The position numbers were made by a program, and so were the translations under genes. From Dyella tabacisoli (GTDB lineage: Bacteria; Pseudomonadota; Gammaproteobacteria; Xanthomonadales; Rhodanobacteraceae), in contig NZ_KZ857178.1 in NCBI RefSeq assembly GCF_003350925.1, forward strand, positions 227,833-291,832: a stretch of 64,000 nt of DNA, written 5' to 3'. Shown here in pieces: positions 34,265 through 43,264 of this stretch (position 1 is its first letter; the number at the start of each line of letters is the position of its first letter). The notes beneath the pieces are model-generated. The model saw nothing but the letters and a program-made list of their open reading frames with translations. It was not told the DNA's origin and searched no databases.

Positions 34265-34804
34265 GTGCCTCGTCTACGCATCACCGCCAGGTTGAGTCTG
34301 CTTGCGCTGTTTATTGGCGTTGCCGGCACCGATTGGCTTAGCGGACAAACGGCGGGCTGGGCAGGGCCGGCAAAGTCGCTCAAGCCGGTGTCGACGAGGC
34401 CAGTAACACAAGCGCGTGCGCATAGCAGGCCCGCGCCGCATATGGCGCCGCGACCGTCGAGCAGCGCCGTCGCAAGATCTCGGGCCACGGTCACGCGCGA
34501 TGCACATGCCGAGGAGGCGCCCGCACTCGTACCGATTGCCATGCCGGCCGCTGCCTCGTCCTACGCCGAACTGCGCGGCCATCTCAATGGCCGGGTGTTG
34601 TTGCACCTGACCATCAACGGCCAAGGCCAGGTCACGACGGCGGCGATCAGCGAATCCAGCGGCGATGCCGTGCTGGACGCGCATGGGTTAAGCACAGTGC
34701 GCGGCTGGCGCTTCGCGGTTCCCGCCGATCATCCCAATGGCCTCAGCGGCGAGTTGTCGATGCGCTTCGATGCGGATGAAGCGGTCGCGCGTTCGTCGCT
34801 TTAA
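34265..34804 (+). CDS. TonB C-terminal-like energy transducer family protein
   Basis: About 179 residues with one N-terminal membrane segment ('ARLSLLALFIGVAGTDWL'), a Pro/Ala/Arg/Ser-rich linker that would span the periplasm, and a C-terminal TonB-like domain ('NGRVLLHLTINGQGQV', 'SSGDAVLDAHGLSTVRGWRF'). The start is uncertain: a GTG at 34265 (chosen) or a TTG at 34232 inside the thiolase gene. The role as a true TonB is not shown, since no ExbB/ExbD genes are near. Its end overlaps the end of the convergent PLD gene by 4 bases. Confidence 0.7.
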   Translation: MPRLRITARLSLLALFIGVAGTDWLSGQTAGWAGPAKSLKPVSTRPVTQARAHSRPAPHMAPRPSSSAVARSRATVTRDAHAEEAPALVPIAMPAAASSYAELRGHLNGRVLLHLTINGQGQVTTAAISESSGDAVLDAHGLSTVRGWRFAVPADHPNGLSGELSMRFDADEAVARSSL

Positions 34805-36705
34805 AGAATTCCCTTAACCCCGGCTCCAAAGGCGGTAATCAGCCGCGTATAGATCAATTTTGGCGATAGCGCGACGTCGGGGAAATCGCCGACCGGGGTA
34901 TAGCAACTGAAGAAGGCGGGGTCGTTAGGGCGCATGGGTGTGCAACCGGCTTTGAAGTCATAGCTGGTGGCGTAGCGATAAGGCCATAAGTCGAACACCG
35001 GCAGGCTCTCGGAGATGTCGCCGATCACTTCGCTGATGCCGCTGAGCAGCGGTATCGATGGCTGGCGCGGCGCAATCACCCAGGCGTTTTCGGCTTGGGT
35101 ATCGCGCAGGATGTCTTCGCGTAGTTGCGCGGCGAAATCGCGGTCGTAGACGATAACCCCGGCCTCGGTGTTGTAGTGGTCCGAACGTGGATCGAAGTTG
35201 TGCGAGCCGACCATGGCGAAGTTGTCGTCGACCACGATCGATTTGGCGTGCAGCCCGAAACGCCGGCCTGCGCTTATCAGCGGTGCTGGACGGCTACCGC
35301 GACCGCGCCGACTGCCGAACAGGCTGCGGGTTTCGCTGTTGGCGATGGGTTTGCGGTGATTGGCTGGCTTGGGCAGCGTGTTCAGGCCGGGCCCTCCATC
35401 TTCACTGGCGTAAGCGTTGTCCTCTGCCGGACCGGGTGCATGCGGTTTGAGTTCGTAGATCTCAAAACCATAGTTTTTGAGATAGCGTTTGCGATGTTTG
35501 TACGACAACGCATACACCGCGAAGGCGTCGGTGGAAGCCAGCGAATTGGTCGAGACGATGATCCGCGGCGGTGTTTCACGCTTGTGCAAGCGCTTGAAGA
35601 TGGTTTGCGCGCGACGGCTCATCACCAGATAAGGCGTTTGCAGGAGCACTTCGTTTTGCGCCTCGCCGACCAGGCGCATCACTCTCGCAGTGAACTCGCG
35701 CGCGTTGCGTTTCTGCGGTTGCTGCGTCTTGGCCGGCAAGTCGCTGAAATACTCGACCAGGCTGGTGGTGCGCAGGCTGTCGGGGAGCAGGTTGTCGGCC
35801 AGCCAATCGGCATCGCCGGCTTCGTCTTGCACGCGTGCGACTCGGGCTGGGTGTGCGTAGTGCGGCGCTGGCCAGATCATCTCGGGCGATGTTCGCGGTG
35901 CAGCATCGTTGACGAGGCTTCGATTGACGTCGCGCAAATGAGTCAATGGAGTAGAGCGTTTGTGTGTCCAGAACAGCTCAAAGCTATGCGCCATGGCTTT
36001 GGCCGCCGCGCCGCCGACCATCACGTCGCGATCGACGTAGTCGAATTCGTCGTCCCAGTCGAAATAGCGGTCCTGGTAATTGCGTCCGCCGGTGATGCCG
36101 ATGCTGTCGTCGACCAGCAGCAATTTGTTATGCATGCGCTGGTTGAACTTCATGAAGCAGCAGACGATGCCGGCGGCGAACTCCAGCGGCGGCGTTTGCG
36201 CCTTGTGGAAGGTCGGGTTGTACAGCCGCACTTCGAACTGGCTATGCACGCGGGCGAGGCGATTGAGCAGGTTCACATCGCCGAAGGAGAATAGCTGATC
36301 GGCGAGGATGCGTACCTGTACGCCGCGGCGCGATGCCTGCACCAGCTCGTCGAGGATCAACTGGCCGGCATCGTCCTGATCCCAGATATAGGTCTGCACA
36401 TCAATGGACCGCCGCGCGCTGCGAATCAGGTTAAGCCGGGCCACCAATGCATTCTCGCTGTCGCTGAGCAGGGTGACGACGTTGACCGGCTGCGTGTCGG
36501 TAGATTCGGCCAGCGCCTGGGTCGCCGCGTCGAGCAAGGGCGATGGCACGGCGCAATGGTCGTCATGCTCGCAGGTGAGGGTATGGTCCACGCTGGCGGT
36601 GACCACCGTGTCGGCCCAGCGGATCTGGTTTTGCGACAGGCTGCAGCCTGCTAGCAAAGAAAGGGAGGTGAGCAGGAGGAGTAAGGTGATTCGGTGCAAG
36701 CACAT
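34801..36705 (-). CDS. Phospholipase D-like lipoprotein (cardiolipin synthase family)
   Basis: A 634-residue protein with a lipoprotein signal ('LLLLLTSLSLLAGC', Cys about 20). Two PLD catalytic motifs are present: 'MHNKLLLVDDSIGITGGRNY' and 'LHAKSIVVDDNFAMVGSHNF' (H-x-K-x4-D type). This is the periplasmic or outer-membrane-anchored PLD group that includes ClsC-like cardiolipin synthases. The ATG at 36705 gives a proper lipoprotein signal; an in-frame start at 36768 adds 21 residues before it. The substrate is probably phosphatidylglycerol or phosphatidylethanolamine (family knowledge). Confidence 0.87.
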   Translation of the reverse strand: MCLHRITLLLLLTSLSLLAGCSLSQNQIRWADTVVTASVDHTLTCEHDDHCAVPSPLLDAATQALAESTDTQPVNVVTLLSDSENALVARLNLIRSARRSIDVQTYIWDQDDAGQLILDELVQASRRGVQVRILADQLFSFGDVNLLNRLARVHSQFEVRLYNPTFHKAQTPPLEFAAGIVCCFMKFNQRMHNKLLLVDDSIGITGGRNYQDRYFDWDDEFDYVDRDVMVGGAAAKAMAHSFELFWTHKRSTPLTHLRDVNRSLVNDAAPRTSPEMIWPAPHYAHPARVARVQDEAGDADWLADNLLPDSLRTTSLVEYFSDLPAKTQQPQKRNAREFTARVMRLVGEAQNEVLLQTPYLVMSRRAQTIFKRLHKRETPPRIIVSTNSLASTDAFAVYALSYKHRKRYLKNYGFEIYELKPHAPGPAEDNAYASEDGGPGLNTLPKPANHRKPIANSETRSLFGSRRGRGSRPAPLISAGRRFGLHAKSIVVDDNFAMVGSHNFDPRSDHYNTEAGVIVYDRDFAAQLREDILRDTQAENAWVIAPRQPSIPLLSGISEVIGDISESLPVFDLWPYRYATSYDFKAGCTPMRPNDPAFFSCYTPVGDFPDVALSPKLIYTRLITAFGAGVKGIL

Positions 36706-36770
36706 GGGTGGAATGATAGGTGCTGCGCTATGCAGTTGCGCGAATGATGGGCGGGGCGTTGGTGGCAAAG

Positions 36771-37301
36771 CTAGCGGGCCTCATCGAGTGCAATCACCAA
36801 GCCCAGTTCCACGCGGTCGGACAACGCCGTGCGATAGCCGGTCATACCAAAATCGCCGCGTTGAATGCTGCCGTGCAGTTCAATCAGGCAGTTTTGCGGG
36901 CTACTGGACGAGCAGTGTGCAGGCAGCAGCTCGAAACGGGTGGGGCGGGTTACGCCACGTAGCGTCAGCCAGCCGTCCAATGCGCCGCCTTGCTCCAAGG
37001 CGGCGATCGGTACCGGCGCGGAAATGAAATGGATGGTTGTGTATTGCTCGGCGTCGAAAAATTCCGGCGCCAGGACCCAACGACGAAAGCGCTCCGAGTC
37101 CATACGTATGCTGTTCACCTCGATACGCGCATCGACGGTGGCGGTGTCATGGTGGGGGCTTAGCGTGATGTCGCCGTCGATCTGCTCGAAGCGACCGGTG
37201 ATTTTGCGCAGCCAAAGCAGCCTGATACCGAACTCGGCATGTGATCGCTCAGTGGCGATGCGGTAATCGATGGCATGTGCCCTTGCGGGATGCAACAGCA
37301 A
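36771..37301 (-). CDS. YceI family periplasmic protein; start codon unclear
   Basis: A lipocalin-like YceI domain ('YRIATERSHAEFGIRLLWLR', 'GRFEQIDGDITLSPHHD', 'FHFISAPVPI'-type strand, 'GWLTLRGVTRPTRFEL', 'RGDFGMTGYRTALSDRVEL'). YceI proteins are periplasmic and bind isoprenoid-like lipids. The listed start is a TTG inside what looks like the hydrophobic core of a signal peptide. The frame extends upstream as 'VRRCRTAWLCLLPALLLHPA', a fine signal peptide, but with no ATG, GTG or TTG. A CTG at 37352, overlapping the end of sixA, is a candidate. Coupling to sixA or a frameshift may explain it. Confidence 0.75.
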   Translation of the reverse strand: MLLHPARAHAIDYRIATERSHAEFGIRLLWLRKITGRFEQIDGDITLSPHHDTATVDARIEVNSIRMDSERFRRWVLAPEFFDAEQYTTIHFISAPVPIAALEQGGALDGWLTLRGVTRPTRFELLPAHCSSSSPQNCLIELHGSIQRGDFGMTGYRTALSDRVELGLVIALDEAR

Positions 37302-37339
37302 GGCCGGCAGTAAGCACAGCCATGCCGTGCGACATCGTC

Positions 37340-37816
37340 TTACGGCGACCAGAAGGCGTCCAGTCGGGCTTTGCCCGGCTCCAGCGGCCCTTGGTCCAGG
37401 TGCAGTACGGCCAATCCGCCCGGTGGCATACCGCGAAATTCGTCGGAGCGGCCTTCGACCAGGAGAGCAACCAGCCGTTCAAAGCCGGGGTTGTGCCCAA
37501 CCAGCAATACCGTGTCGGCATCGTTGTGCTGGTCCAGCAGCGCGAGCAGTTCGCCTGGAGTGGCGTCATAGATTTCCTGGGCCAGCAGCGGCTCGGGGGA
37601 CTGGCTTAGCGCAGCCAGTGCCAGCGTCGCGGTGGTCTTGGTGCGTTCGGCGTGCGAGCACAACACACGATCGGGCCGTTTGCCGTGCTTGGCTAACCAG
37701 ACGCCGGCAGCACGGGCCTCCTGCTCGCCATGCTCACTCAGGTGCCGCTCCAGATCGCCACCCCCGGCCTTGGCCGGCTGGGCTTCGGCGTGACGCAACA
37801 AGATCAATTCGTGCAT
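37340..37816 (-). CDS. sixA: Phosphohistidine phosphatase SixA
   Basis: A 158-residue histidine phosphatase with the RHG-type motif 'LILLRHAEAQPAK' at the N-terminus and the second His in 'VLLVGHNPGFERLV'. SixA removes phosphate from phosphohistidine in phosphorelay proteins. The ATG has AGGAG 6 bases upstream. It lies 52 bases after the ParA gene and just before the YceI gene, all on the minus strand. Confidence 0.9.
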   Translation of the reverse strand: MHELILLRHAEAQPAKAGGGDLERHLSEHGEQEARAAGVWLAKHGKRPDRVLCSHAERTKTTATLALAALSQSPEPLLAQEIYDATPGELLALLDQHNDADTVLLVGHNPGFERLVALLVEGRSDEFRGMPPGGLAVLHLDQGPLEPGKARLDAFWSP

Positions 37817-37867
37817 GGGGTACTCCTGGCTGAGGCGGTGCCGCGCGCGTCCCGCGGCGGTGGTGAG

Positions 37868-38500
37868 TCAATGTTGGCGTTTGATCCAGCGTAGTAAGGG
37901 CTTCCAGTCTTCTTGGTGACCACGGACGTGTTCGGAACTGTAGTCGAAGATACCTTTGCCCAGCGCGCTCAGCAGTACGTAGGCCTGGCTGTCGCGCAAT
38001 TGTGCGACCAGCGGAAAAGGGGAATGTTCACGGACTTGTTCGACGGCGTCTTGGCTGGCGCGAGTCCACGGCTTCAGACGATTAGCGACCAGCGCTACCG
38101 GCAATTTGCCGCGCTTGATCCGGGCAATCTCTTTAAGGTGGGCGAGAAAGTTGAGCGTGGCGTCTAGATCGAATGGTGAGGGCAGCACCGGCACCAGCAG
38201 TACCTGGGCTTGCTCCAGATACGGCTCCAGCTCGCGCTCGTGCGAGCCGGCGGGGGTATCGATCAGCACACGCTGGGTGTCGGAGGGCAGTTTTTCCAGC
38301 GATTTACGGCCGCCTTCCAGCGCCAGCACGCCAGGGACATTGTCCGGGCGCTGCGCCGCCCAGCGATAACTGGAACCCTGGCGATCCGCATCGACGATAG
38401 CGGTGTGCTTGCCCTCCTGGGCCCACTGCGAAGCTAGCTGGGTGACCAGCGTGCTCTTGCCGCAACCACCCTTACTGCTCGCAACCAGCACCGTAAGCAT
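37868..38500 (-). CDS. ParA-family ATPase (solitary)
   Basis: A 210-residue ParA/MinD-type ATPase with a deviant Walker A motif 'ASSKGGCGKSTLVTQLA', 'AIVDADRQGSSYRWAAQRP' and 'VLIDTPAGSHERELEP'. The ATG at 38500 has GGAG 6 bases upstream; an in-frame upstream start at 38533 is less likely. No ParB or site-specific partner is beside it. Solitary ParA proteins position large complexes such as chemoreceptor arrays or plasmids, but which applies here is unknown. Confidence 0.9.
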   Translation of the reverse strand: MLTVLVASSKGGCGKSTLVTQLASQWAQEGKHTAIVDADRQGSSYRWAAQRPDNVPGVLALEGGRKSLEKLPSDTQRVLIDTPAGSHERELEPYLEQAQVLLVPVLPSPFDLDATLNFLAHLKEIARIKRGKLPVALVANRLKPWTRASQDAVEQVREHSPFPLVAQLRDSQAYVLLSALGKGIFDYSSEHVRGHQEDWKPLLRWIKRQH

Positions 38501-38646
38501 GCGCCGCTCCACATCTGGACAGGTTGCGGGCAAGCGTACATGTGGAGCGGGGAATGGGGAACAGGGGGCGGAGAACGGAAAACACGAGGCTAGAACCGTC
38601 GGCGTAGAAGGCGATTGACGGGGTAGGCAGGGATGCGACGCTCTTG

Positions 38647-38681
38647 CCGTTCCCCGTTCCCCGTTCCCCGTTCCCCGTTCC
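38647..38681. repeat. Five tandem copies of a 7-bp unit (CCGTTCC)
   Basis: Five perfect head-to-tail copies lie 3 bases before the end of the next minus-strand gene. A related G-rich stretch in the opposite sense lies at 38547-38578. Similar GGGGAAC-type intergenic repeats are frequent in Xanthomonadales genomes. Slippage could vary the copy number. Confidence 0.85.
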
Positions 38682-38683
38682 CC

Positions 38684-39688
38684 TTATTTCCCCTGCGGCT
38701 GCCAATCCGTCGGCGGATCCACTGAAATGCTGTAATCGCGCAGGGCAGCCAGCAGCATGCTCATCTCGGTGCCGCCGCTGCGGGCCAGTGCCAGCAGATG
38801 CTGGGCGATGGCTTTATCCGAGGATGCGCGGCCTGACAGTTGGGCGAAGTTCTGCACCTGCCAAATCAGGCTGCGGCGGGCGCGCTTGGCATCTTCTTGC
38901 TGTTCGGCGTCACTGGACAAGACTTCGCGCAGATGCAGGCCAAGCGAACGCGCCAGTGGGCTCGCCCCCCATTCCAGGGTTTTGCCGAGTTTGAGGCAGT
39001 CGTCTTTCAGGGTGGGGTCGTCGCTATCGCTTTCGCACAGCTTGGCCGTGGCCTGCAAGCCTGCTTGCGGCAGGGTGCCGGCCACGCTGTAGACGATTAG
39101 CGCCTGTACGCCACTGGCGCCGGCGCTTGAGGCGGGGTCGACGATGTCGGCGGGCGGCGGCAGCGCAACCACCGCGTTGGCCAAAGCCTTCAGGCTGGCG
39201 CCGGTGTAGTCGTCATAAAGCTTGGCGGAGGCGGCTTTAGCAAGATCTTCGCGAGCGTCCTTTTTCTTTTCGTTACGCACGTCCTGGCCGAGCTTGAGCA
39301 GCCATACGGCGGCATTGTCGGGCGCCTGCTCGACCAGCTTGGCCTGCGCAGCTTCACTGGGGCAGGTATCGGCCTGGGCATCGCAGTCGCTCAACCTGAC
39401 CCAGCTAACCTCCGGGCCGGTGTCATCGGCCTGGGAGGCACGTTCGATCAAGGTGTGAAAGTCGTTGTACTTGGGCTGATTCGGCAATGGCCGGGCAAGC
39501 AAGGCCGCGCCAAGCAAGGGCAAGGCATCGGCCCGCGGCGCCAACACGCTGATCAGGTCGCGCTGAAAGGCGATCAACGCTTGATTGCGCGCCACATCAG
39601 GCTTCTTGGCCGTAGCCGAGCCCGCCAAGGCGGGCGTCACCGGCAACACACAGGCCAGGGTCAAGGCCAGAAAGCGCAGTCCACGCAT
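38684..39688 (-). CDS. Hypothetical exported protein, 334 aa
   Basis: A Sec signal peptide ('MRGLRFLALTLACVLPVTPA', cleavage after 'ALA') is followed by an Ala- and Leu-rich, mostly helical protein. It contains 'DNAAVWLLKLGQDVRNEKKK' and several Asp/Cys pairs ('LSDCDAQADTCPS', 'LCESDSDDP', 'DDCLKLGKTL'), with a repeat-like spacing reminiscent of TPR or Sel1-type helical proteins, but no clear family. The ATG at 39688 has GGAG 6 bases upstream and beats two further in-frame ATGs. Confidence 0.78.
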   Translation of the reverse strand: MRGLRFLALTLACVLPVTPALAGSATAKKPDVARNQALIAFQRDLISVLAPRADALPLLGAALLARPLPNQPKYNDFHTLIERASQADDTGPEVSWVRLSDCDAQADTCPSEAAQAKLVEQAPDNAAVWLLKLGQDVRNEKKKDAREDLAKAASAKLYDDYTGASLKALANAVVALPPPADIVDPASSAGASGVQALIVYSVAGTLPQAGLQATAKLCESDSDDPTLKDDCLKLGKTLEWGASPLARSLGLHLREVLSSDAEQQEDAKRARRSLIWQVQNFAQLSGRASSDKAIAQHLLALARSGGTEMSMLLAALRDYSISVDPPTDWQPQGK

Positions 39689-39874
39689 CACGTTCTCCAT
39701 GGAAAACAAAGCCGCCAGCATACTGGCCGAGTATTAAGCGCGCCTGATTCGCGATTTCCGCTGCGCAGTACGAACACCCGTCCAATGAAGCGAGGATGAA
39801 GGCAGGTTGCGTGTTTCCGGGCGCGGTCTGTTCGCAGGATGGTAGCCTGCGTCATAAACAACGGAAGACCCGTT

Positions 39875-40072
39875 ATGAATGAGTTATCTATGTTCGCCGA
39901 AGGGCGAGCACCTTGGTTTGTCGGCTGGGGCACGCTGGCGCTTATCAATGCCGGGCTGGCGCAGGGCAAGAACCGCAGCGGCCTGCTGTGGTTTCTGCTG
40001 TCGCTGGTGATTGGCCCGTTCGCCACCTTGCTGTTGGTACTGCTGCCTAAGCCGCGCTCCACCATGTTTTAG
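39875..40072 (+). CDS. Small membrane protein, 65 aa
   Basis: The ATG at 39875 has GGAAG 9 bases upstream. The product has two hydrophobic stretches ('WFVGWGTLALINAGLAQG' and 'GLLWFLLSLVIGPFATLLLV') with 'KNRSG' between them. The second half, 'RSGLLWFLLSLVIGPFATL', is a pattern seen in many small uncharacterised membrane proteins. No function can be given. Confidence 0.65.
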   Translation: MNELSMFAEGRAPWFVGWGTLALINAGLAQGKNRSGLLWFLLSLVIGPFATLLLVLLPKPRSTMF

Positions 40073-40074
40073 CC

Positions 40075-40097
40075 GTAGGAGCGCTTGGCGCTCCCAC
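40075..40097. repeat. REP-like palindromic element
   Basis: GTAGGAGCGC-TTG-GCGCTCCCAC has a perfect 7-bp stem (GGAGCGC/GCGCTCC). Its GTAGGAGCG start is like the REP elements scattered in Pseudomonas and Xanthomonadales. It lies between two convergent genes and may end both transcripts. Confidence 0.7.
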
Positions 40098-40126
40098 GGT
40101 CTACTTCACGGATTTGGGCGGTTGGG

Positions 40127-40981
40127 TTATTCGCCGAACGCTTCGCGCAAAAATTCCGGCTGGGCCAGCGCGCCGCGGTGAATGTCGGCGTTGTAGTAAC
40201 GGGTGGGGAAGTTTTTGCTGATGGCGCCGCGCTCGCGGAAGCCAGCCAGATCGCCACCCTTGCGGGCCATGGTGCAGCTCCACCAGCCGGTGGGGTAGCA
40301 CGGCTGCGGAAAGGGCAGGGTTTTTACTGCGGTGAAGCCGGCGGTGCGCATGGCTGAGCGCATCGACTTGATGAGTTCCAAATGGGCCAGCGGCGATTCG
40401 CTTTGCTGCACCAGGATGCCGCCATGGCGCAATGCCTTGTGGCAACTGGAATAGAACGCGGCATTGAACAAGCCTTCGGCCGGGCCGACCGGGTCGGTCG
40501 AATCGACGATGACCAGGTCCAGCGACTCAGGCTCGGCTTCGGCCATGTACTTGATGCCGTCGATGAACAGCAACTCGGCGCGCGGATCGTGGTTGGACTC
40601 GCACAGCTCGGGGAAGTACTGCTCGGCGAGGCGGGTGACGCGCTCGTCGATTTCCACCTGCACGGCCGATTCGACCTCCTCGTGCTTGAGCACTTCACGC
40701 AGCGTGCCGCAATCGCCGCCGCCGATAACCACCACACGCTTGGCGCGCGCATGAGTGAACAGCGCCGGGTGGGTCATCATCTCGTGGTAGAGGAAGTTGT
40801 CGCGGCTGGTCAGCATCACGCAGCCGTCGATCACCATCAGATTGCCCCAGTCGGTGGTCTGGTAGATCTCGATGGTCTGGAAAGGGGTTTTTTCTGCATG
40901 AAGCAGTTTCTCCACGCGAAAACCGATGGAGGAGCCGGAAGCCTGGTGTGCTTCGGTAAACCAGCTGAGCTGCTGCGACAT
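40127..40981 (-). CDS. speE: Spermidine synthase (polyamine aminopropyltransferase)
   Basis: A 284-residue SpeE protein. It makes spermidine from putrescine and decarboxylated S-adenosylmethionine. Family marks are 'WGNLMVIDGCVMLTSRDNFL', 'YHEMMTHPALFTH', the nucleotide-binding 'VVVIGGGDCGTLREVLKH', 'VEIDERVTRLAEQYFPEL' and the catalytic Asp in 'IVDSTDPVGPAEGLF'. The ATG at 40981 begins 'MSQQLSWFTEAHQASG', a normal N-terminus. It is divergent from speA, so both polyamine genes share one promoter region. Confidence 0.95.
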   Translation of the reverse strand: MSQQLSWFTEAHQASGSSIGFRVEKLLHAEKTPFQTIEIYQTTDWGNLMVIDGCVMLTSRDNFLYHEMMTHPALFTHARAKRVVVIGGGDCGTLREVLKHEEVESAVQVEIDERVTRLAEQYFPELCESNHDPRAELLFIDGIKYMAEAEPESLDLVIVDSTDPVGPAEGLFNAAFYSSCHKALRHGGILVQQSESPLAHLELIKSMRSAMRTAGFTAVKTLPFPQPCYPTGWWSCTMARKGGDLAGFRERGAISKNFPTRYYNADIHRGALAQPEFLREAFGE

Positions 40982-41299
40982 GGAGGGCGATCCTGACGTG
41001 CGGGTAGGGTTCAAAGAGCGGGGATTGTAGCTGCAACGGCGGCTAACGGGCGCTAACGGCAATCCGGGCAGATCGGCACATTGTCACAGGCGCCCATTAC
41101 AATGCCGGTCTGGCCTGGCGCAGCGACTCCGCAGCGAAGGCCGACAAGTCTGTCCGGCCCCGCGGCGTGCGAGGCTTCCGGCCGGCTGACTTCGTACGTC
41201 TAGGCGCGCCGCTGCGACGACATCATCCGTTAGTGTGAGTCTGGTATGTCTTCCGGTCATTCGGAAACATGGAACAGGCTCTAAGGAGATTGCAGTCTC
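40982..41299. other. Divergent promoter region of speE and speA
   Basis: No gene is seen. The region must hold promoters for both polyamine genes. The speA ribosome binding site AAGGAG lies at its right end. I could not recognise a riboswitch or a clear operator. Confidence 0.5.
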
Positions 41300-43204
41300 A
41301 TGGCGACCCCTCTCATGACTACCCCCTGGAACATTGCCGCATCCCGTCACACCTATGCCATCCCGCACTGGGGCGATGGCTACGTCGATGTGGATACCGC
41401 CGGCCATATCGTGATGCGTCCGCGTGGCGCCCATGGCCCGGCGTTGTCGCTGCCGGCTATTGTCGAGCGCGCACGCGCCGAAGGCCTGCGCTTGCCCTTG
41501 CTGGTGCGTTTTCCCGACATTCTGGCTGACCGCCTGGCGCGATTGCAGCGCGCCTTCGCCAAGGCGATCGATGAGTCGAGCTATGCGGGTGGCTATACGG
41601 CTGTTTATCCGATCAAGGTCAACCAGCAACGCGGCGTGGCCGGCGAGCTGGTCGCCGCCGGCGTCGAGGGCTTTGGCCTGGAGGCGGGCTCCAAGCCTGA
41701 GTTGATGGCGGTGCTGGCGATGGCCCGCCCCGGCAGCATGGTGATCTGCAACGGCTATAAAGACCGCGAATACATTCGGCTGGCGCTGATCGGCCGCAAG
41801 CTCGGCCTGCGCGTCTATATCGTGATCGAGAAGCTCTCCGAGCTGGATCACGTGTTGGCCGAGGCGAAGGCACTAGGTGTCGAGCCTTTGCTTGGCGTGC
41901 GCGTGCGGCTGGCCTCGATCGGTGCCGGCAAATGGCAGAACACCGGCGGCGACAAGGGCAAGTTCGGCCTGTCGCCCAGCCAGGTACTGAGCTTGATCCG
42001 TCGGCTGGACGAGGCCGGTCTCAAGCACACGCTGAAATTGCAGCATTTCCACATGGGCTCGCAGATCTCCAATGTGCGCGACATCGCCGCCGGCATGCGC
42101 GAGGCGACCCGTTATTTTGTCGAGCTGCGCCACATGGGCGTGCCGCTGGAGATCGTCGACGTCGGCGGTGGCCTGGGTGTGGACTACGAAGGCTCGCGTT
42201 CGCGCAGCCACAATTCGATCAATTATTCGATCGAACAATATGCCGCGACCATCGTGCAATCGCTGGCCGAGGCGGTGGCCGAGAACGGATTGGCCGCGCC
42301 ACATATCGTTACCGAAGCCGGTCGCGCCATGACCGCGCATCACGCGGTCATGGTGGTCAATGTGACCGAGGTGGAAGAAGTGCCGGCCGGTGCGATCCCC
42401 GTGCCCCGCGAAGACGAGCCAGCCGTGCTGCGTCATTTGCGCGAGACCTATGCCGAACTGGACAGCCGCCCCGCGCTGGAGCTGTTCCACGAGGCGCAGC
42501 ATCATCTGGTCGAGGGCCAGACGCTGTATGCGCTGGGCCAGTTGGCACTCGCCGATCGCGCCCGTCTCGACGACATGTATTACGCCATCGCCAATGCGGT
42601 CCGCAAACGTCTGTTGCCGGCCGAACGTGCGCACCGACAGGCCTTGGACGAGTTGGACGAGAAGTTGGTGGACAAATATTTCGCCAATTTCTCGGTGTTC
42701 GAGTCGGTGCCGGATATCTGGGCCATCGAGCAGATTTTTCCGATCGCGCCGATCGCGCGGCTGGACGAAGAGCCGACCCGCCGTGGCGTGATTGTCGATC
42801 TCACCTGCGATTCGGATGGCCGTATCGATCATTACGTCGATGCCGAGGGCGTCGACGTGAGCCTGCCGCTGCATCCGCTCAAAGAGGGCGAAAGCTACCG
42901 GCTCGGCATTTTCATGGTCGGCGCCTATCAGGAGACCTTGGGCGATATCCATAACCTGTTCGGCGATACCGATGCGGTGAATGTGCGCGTGGACGGTGAC
43001 TCGTATGTTTTTGCGCACAAGCGTAGCGGCGATACCACCGACCTGATGCTCGACTATGTGGGCTACGACCTGGAGGCATTGCGCGCTAGTTATCGCGAGC
43101 GCATTGCCGCCGCCGGGATGCAAGGCGAAGCGGCCGAGCAGCTATTTGTCACATTGAATGCAGGATTGACCGGCTACACCTACCTGTCTGAAGGCGTCAG
43201 CTAA
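41300..43204 (+). CDS. speA: Biosynthetic arginine decarboxylase
   Basis: A 634-residue PLP enzyme that turns arginine into agmatine, the first step of one route to putrescine. The PLP Lys is about 106 in 'AVYPIKVNQQRGV'; other marks are 'LEAGSKPELMAVLAM', 'FHMGSQISNVRDI', 'IVDVGGGLGVDYEGSRS' and 'THIVTEAGRA'-like 'PHIVTEAGRAMTAHH'. The length matches bacterial SpeA. AAGGAG lies about 10 bases before the ATG. No agmatinase or agmatine deiminase gene is in the window, so the next step is encoded elsewhere. Confidence 0.95.
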   Translation: MATPLMTTPWNIAASRHTYAIPHWGDGYVDVDTAGHIVMRPRGAHGPALSLPAIVERARAEGLRLPLLVRFPDILADRLARLQRAFAKAIDESSYAGGYTAVYPIKVNQQRGVAGELVAAGVEGFGLEAGSKPELMAVLAMARPGSMVICNGYKDREYIRLALIGRKLGLRVYIVIEKLSELDHVLAEAKALGVEPLLGVRVRLASIGAGKWQNTGGDKGKFGLSPSQVLSLIRRLDEAGLKHTLKLQHFHMGSQISNVRDIAAGMREATRYFVELRHMGVPLEIVDVGGGLGVDYEGSRSRSHNSINYSIEQYAATIVQSLAEAVAENGLAAPHIVTEAGRAMTAHHAVMVVNVTEVEEVPAGAIPVPREDEPAVLRHLRETYAELDSRPALELFHEAQHHLVEGQTLYALGQLALADRARLDDMYYAIANAVRKRLLPAERAHRQALDELDEKLVDKYFANFSVFESVPDIWAIEQIFPIAPIARLDEEPTRRGVIVDLTCDSDGRIDHYVDAEGVDVSLPLHPLKEGESYRLGIFMVGAYQETLGDIHNLFGDTDAVNVRVDGDSYVFAHKRSGDTTDLMLDYVGYDLEALRASYRERIAAAGMQGEAAEQLFVTLNAGLTGYTYLSEGVS

Positions 43205-43264
43205 GTGATGTAGAAGCTCACCAAGTGAGCTAGAACAACCGTTCCCCCCACTGAAGGAATAGTT

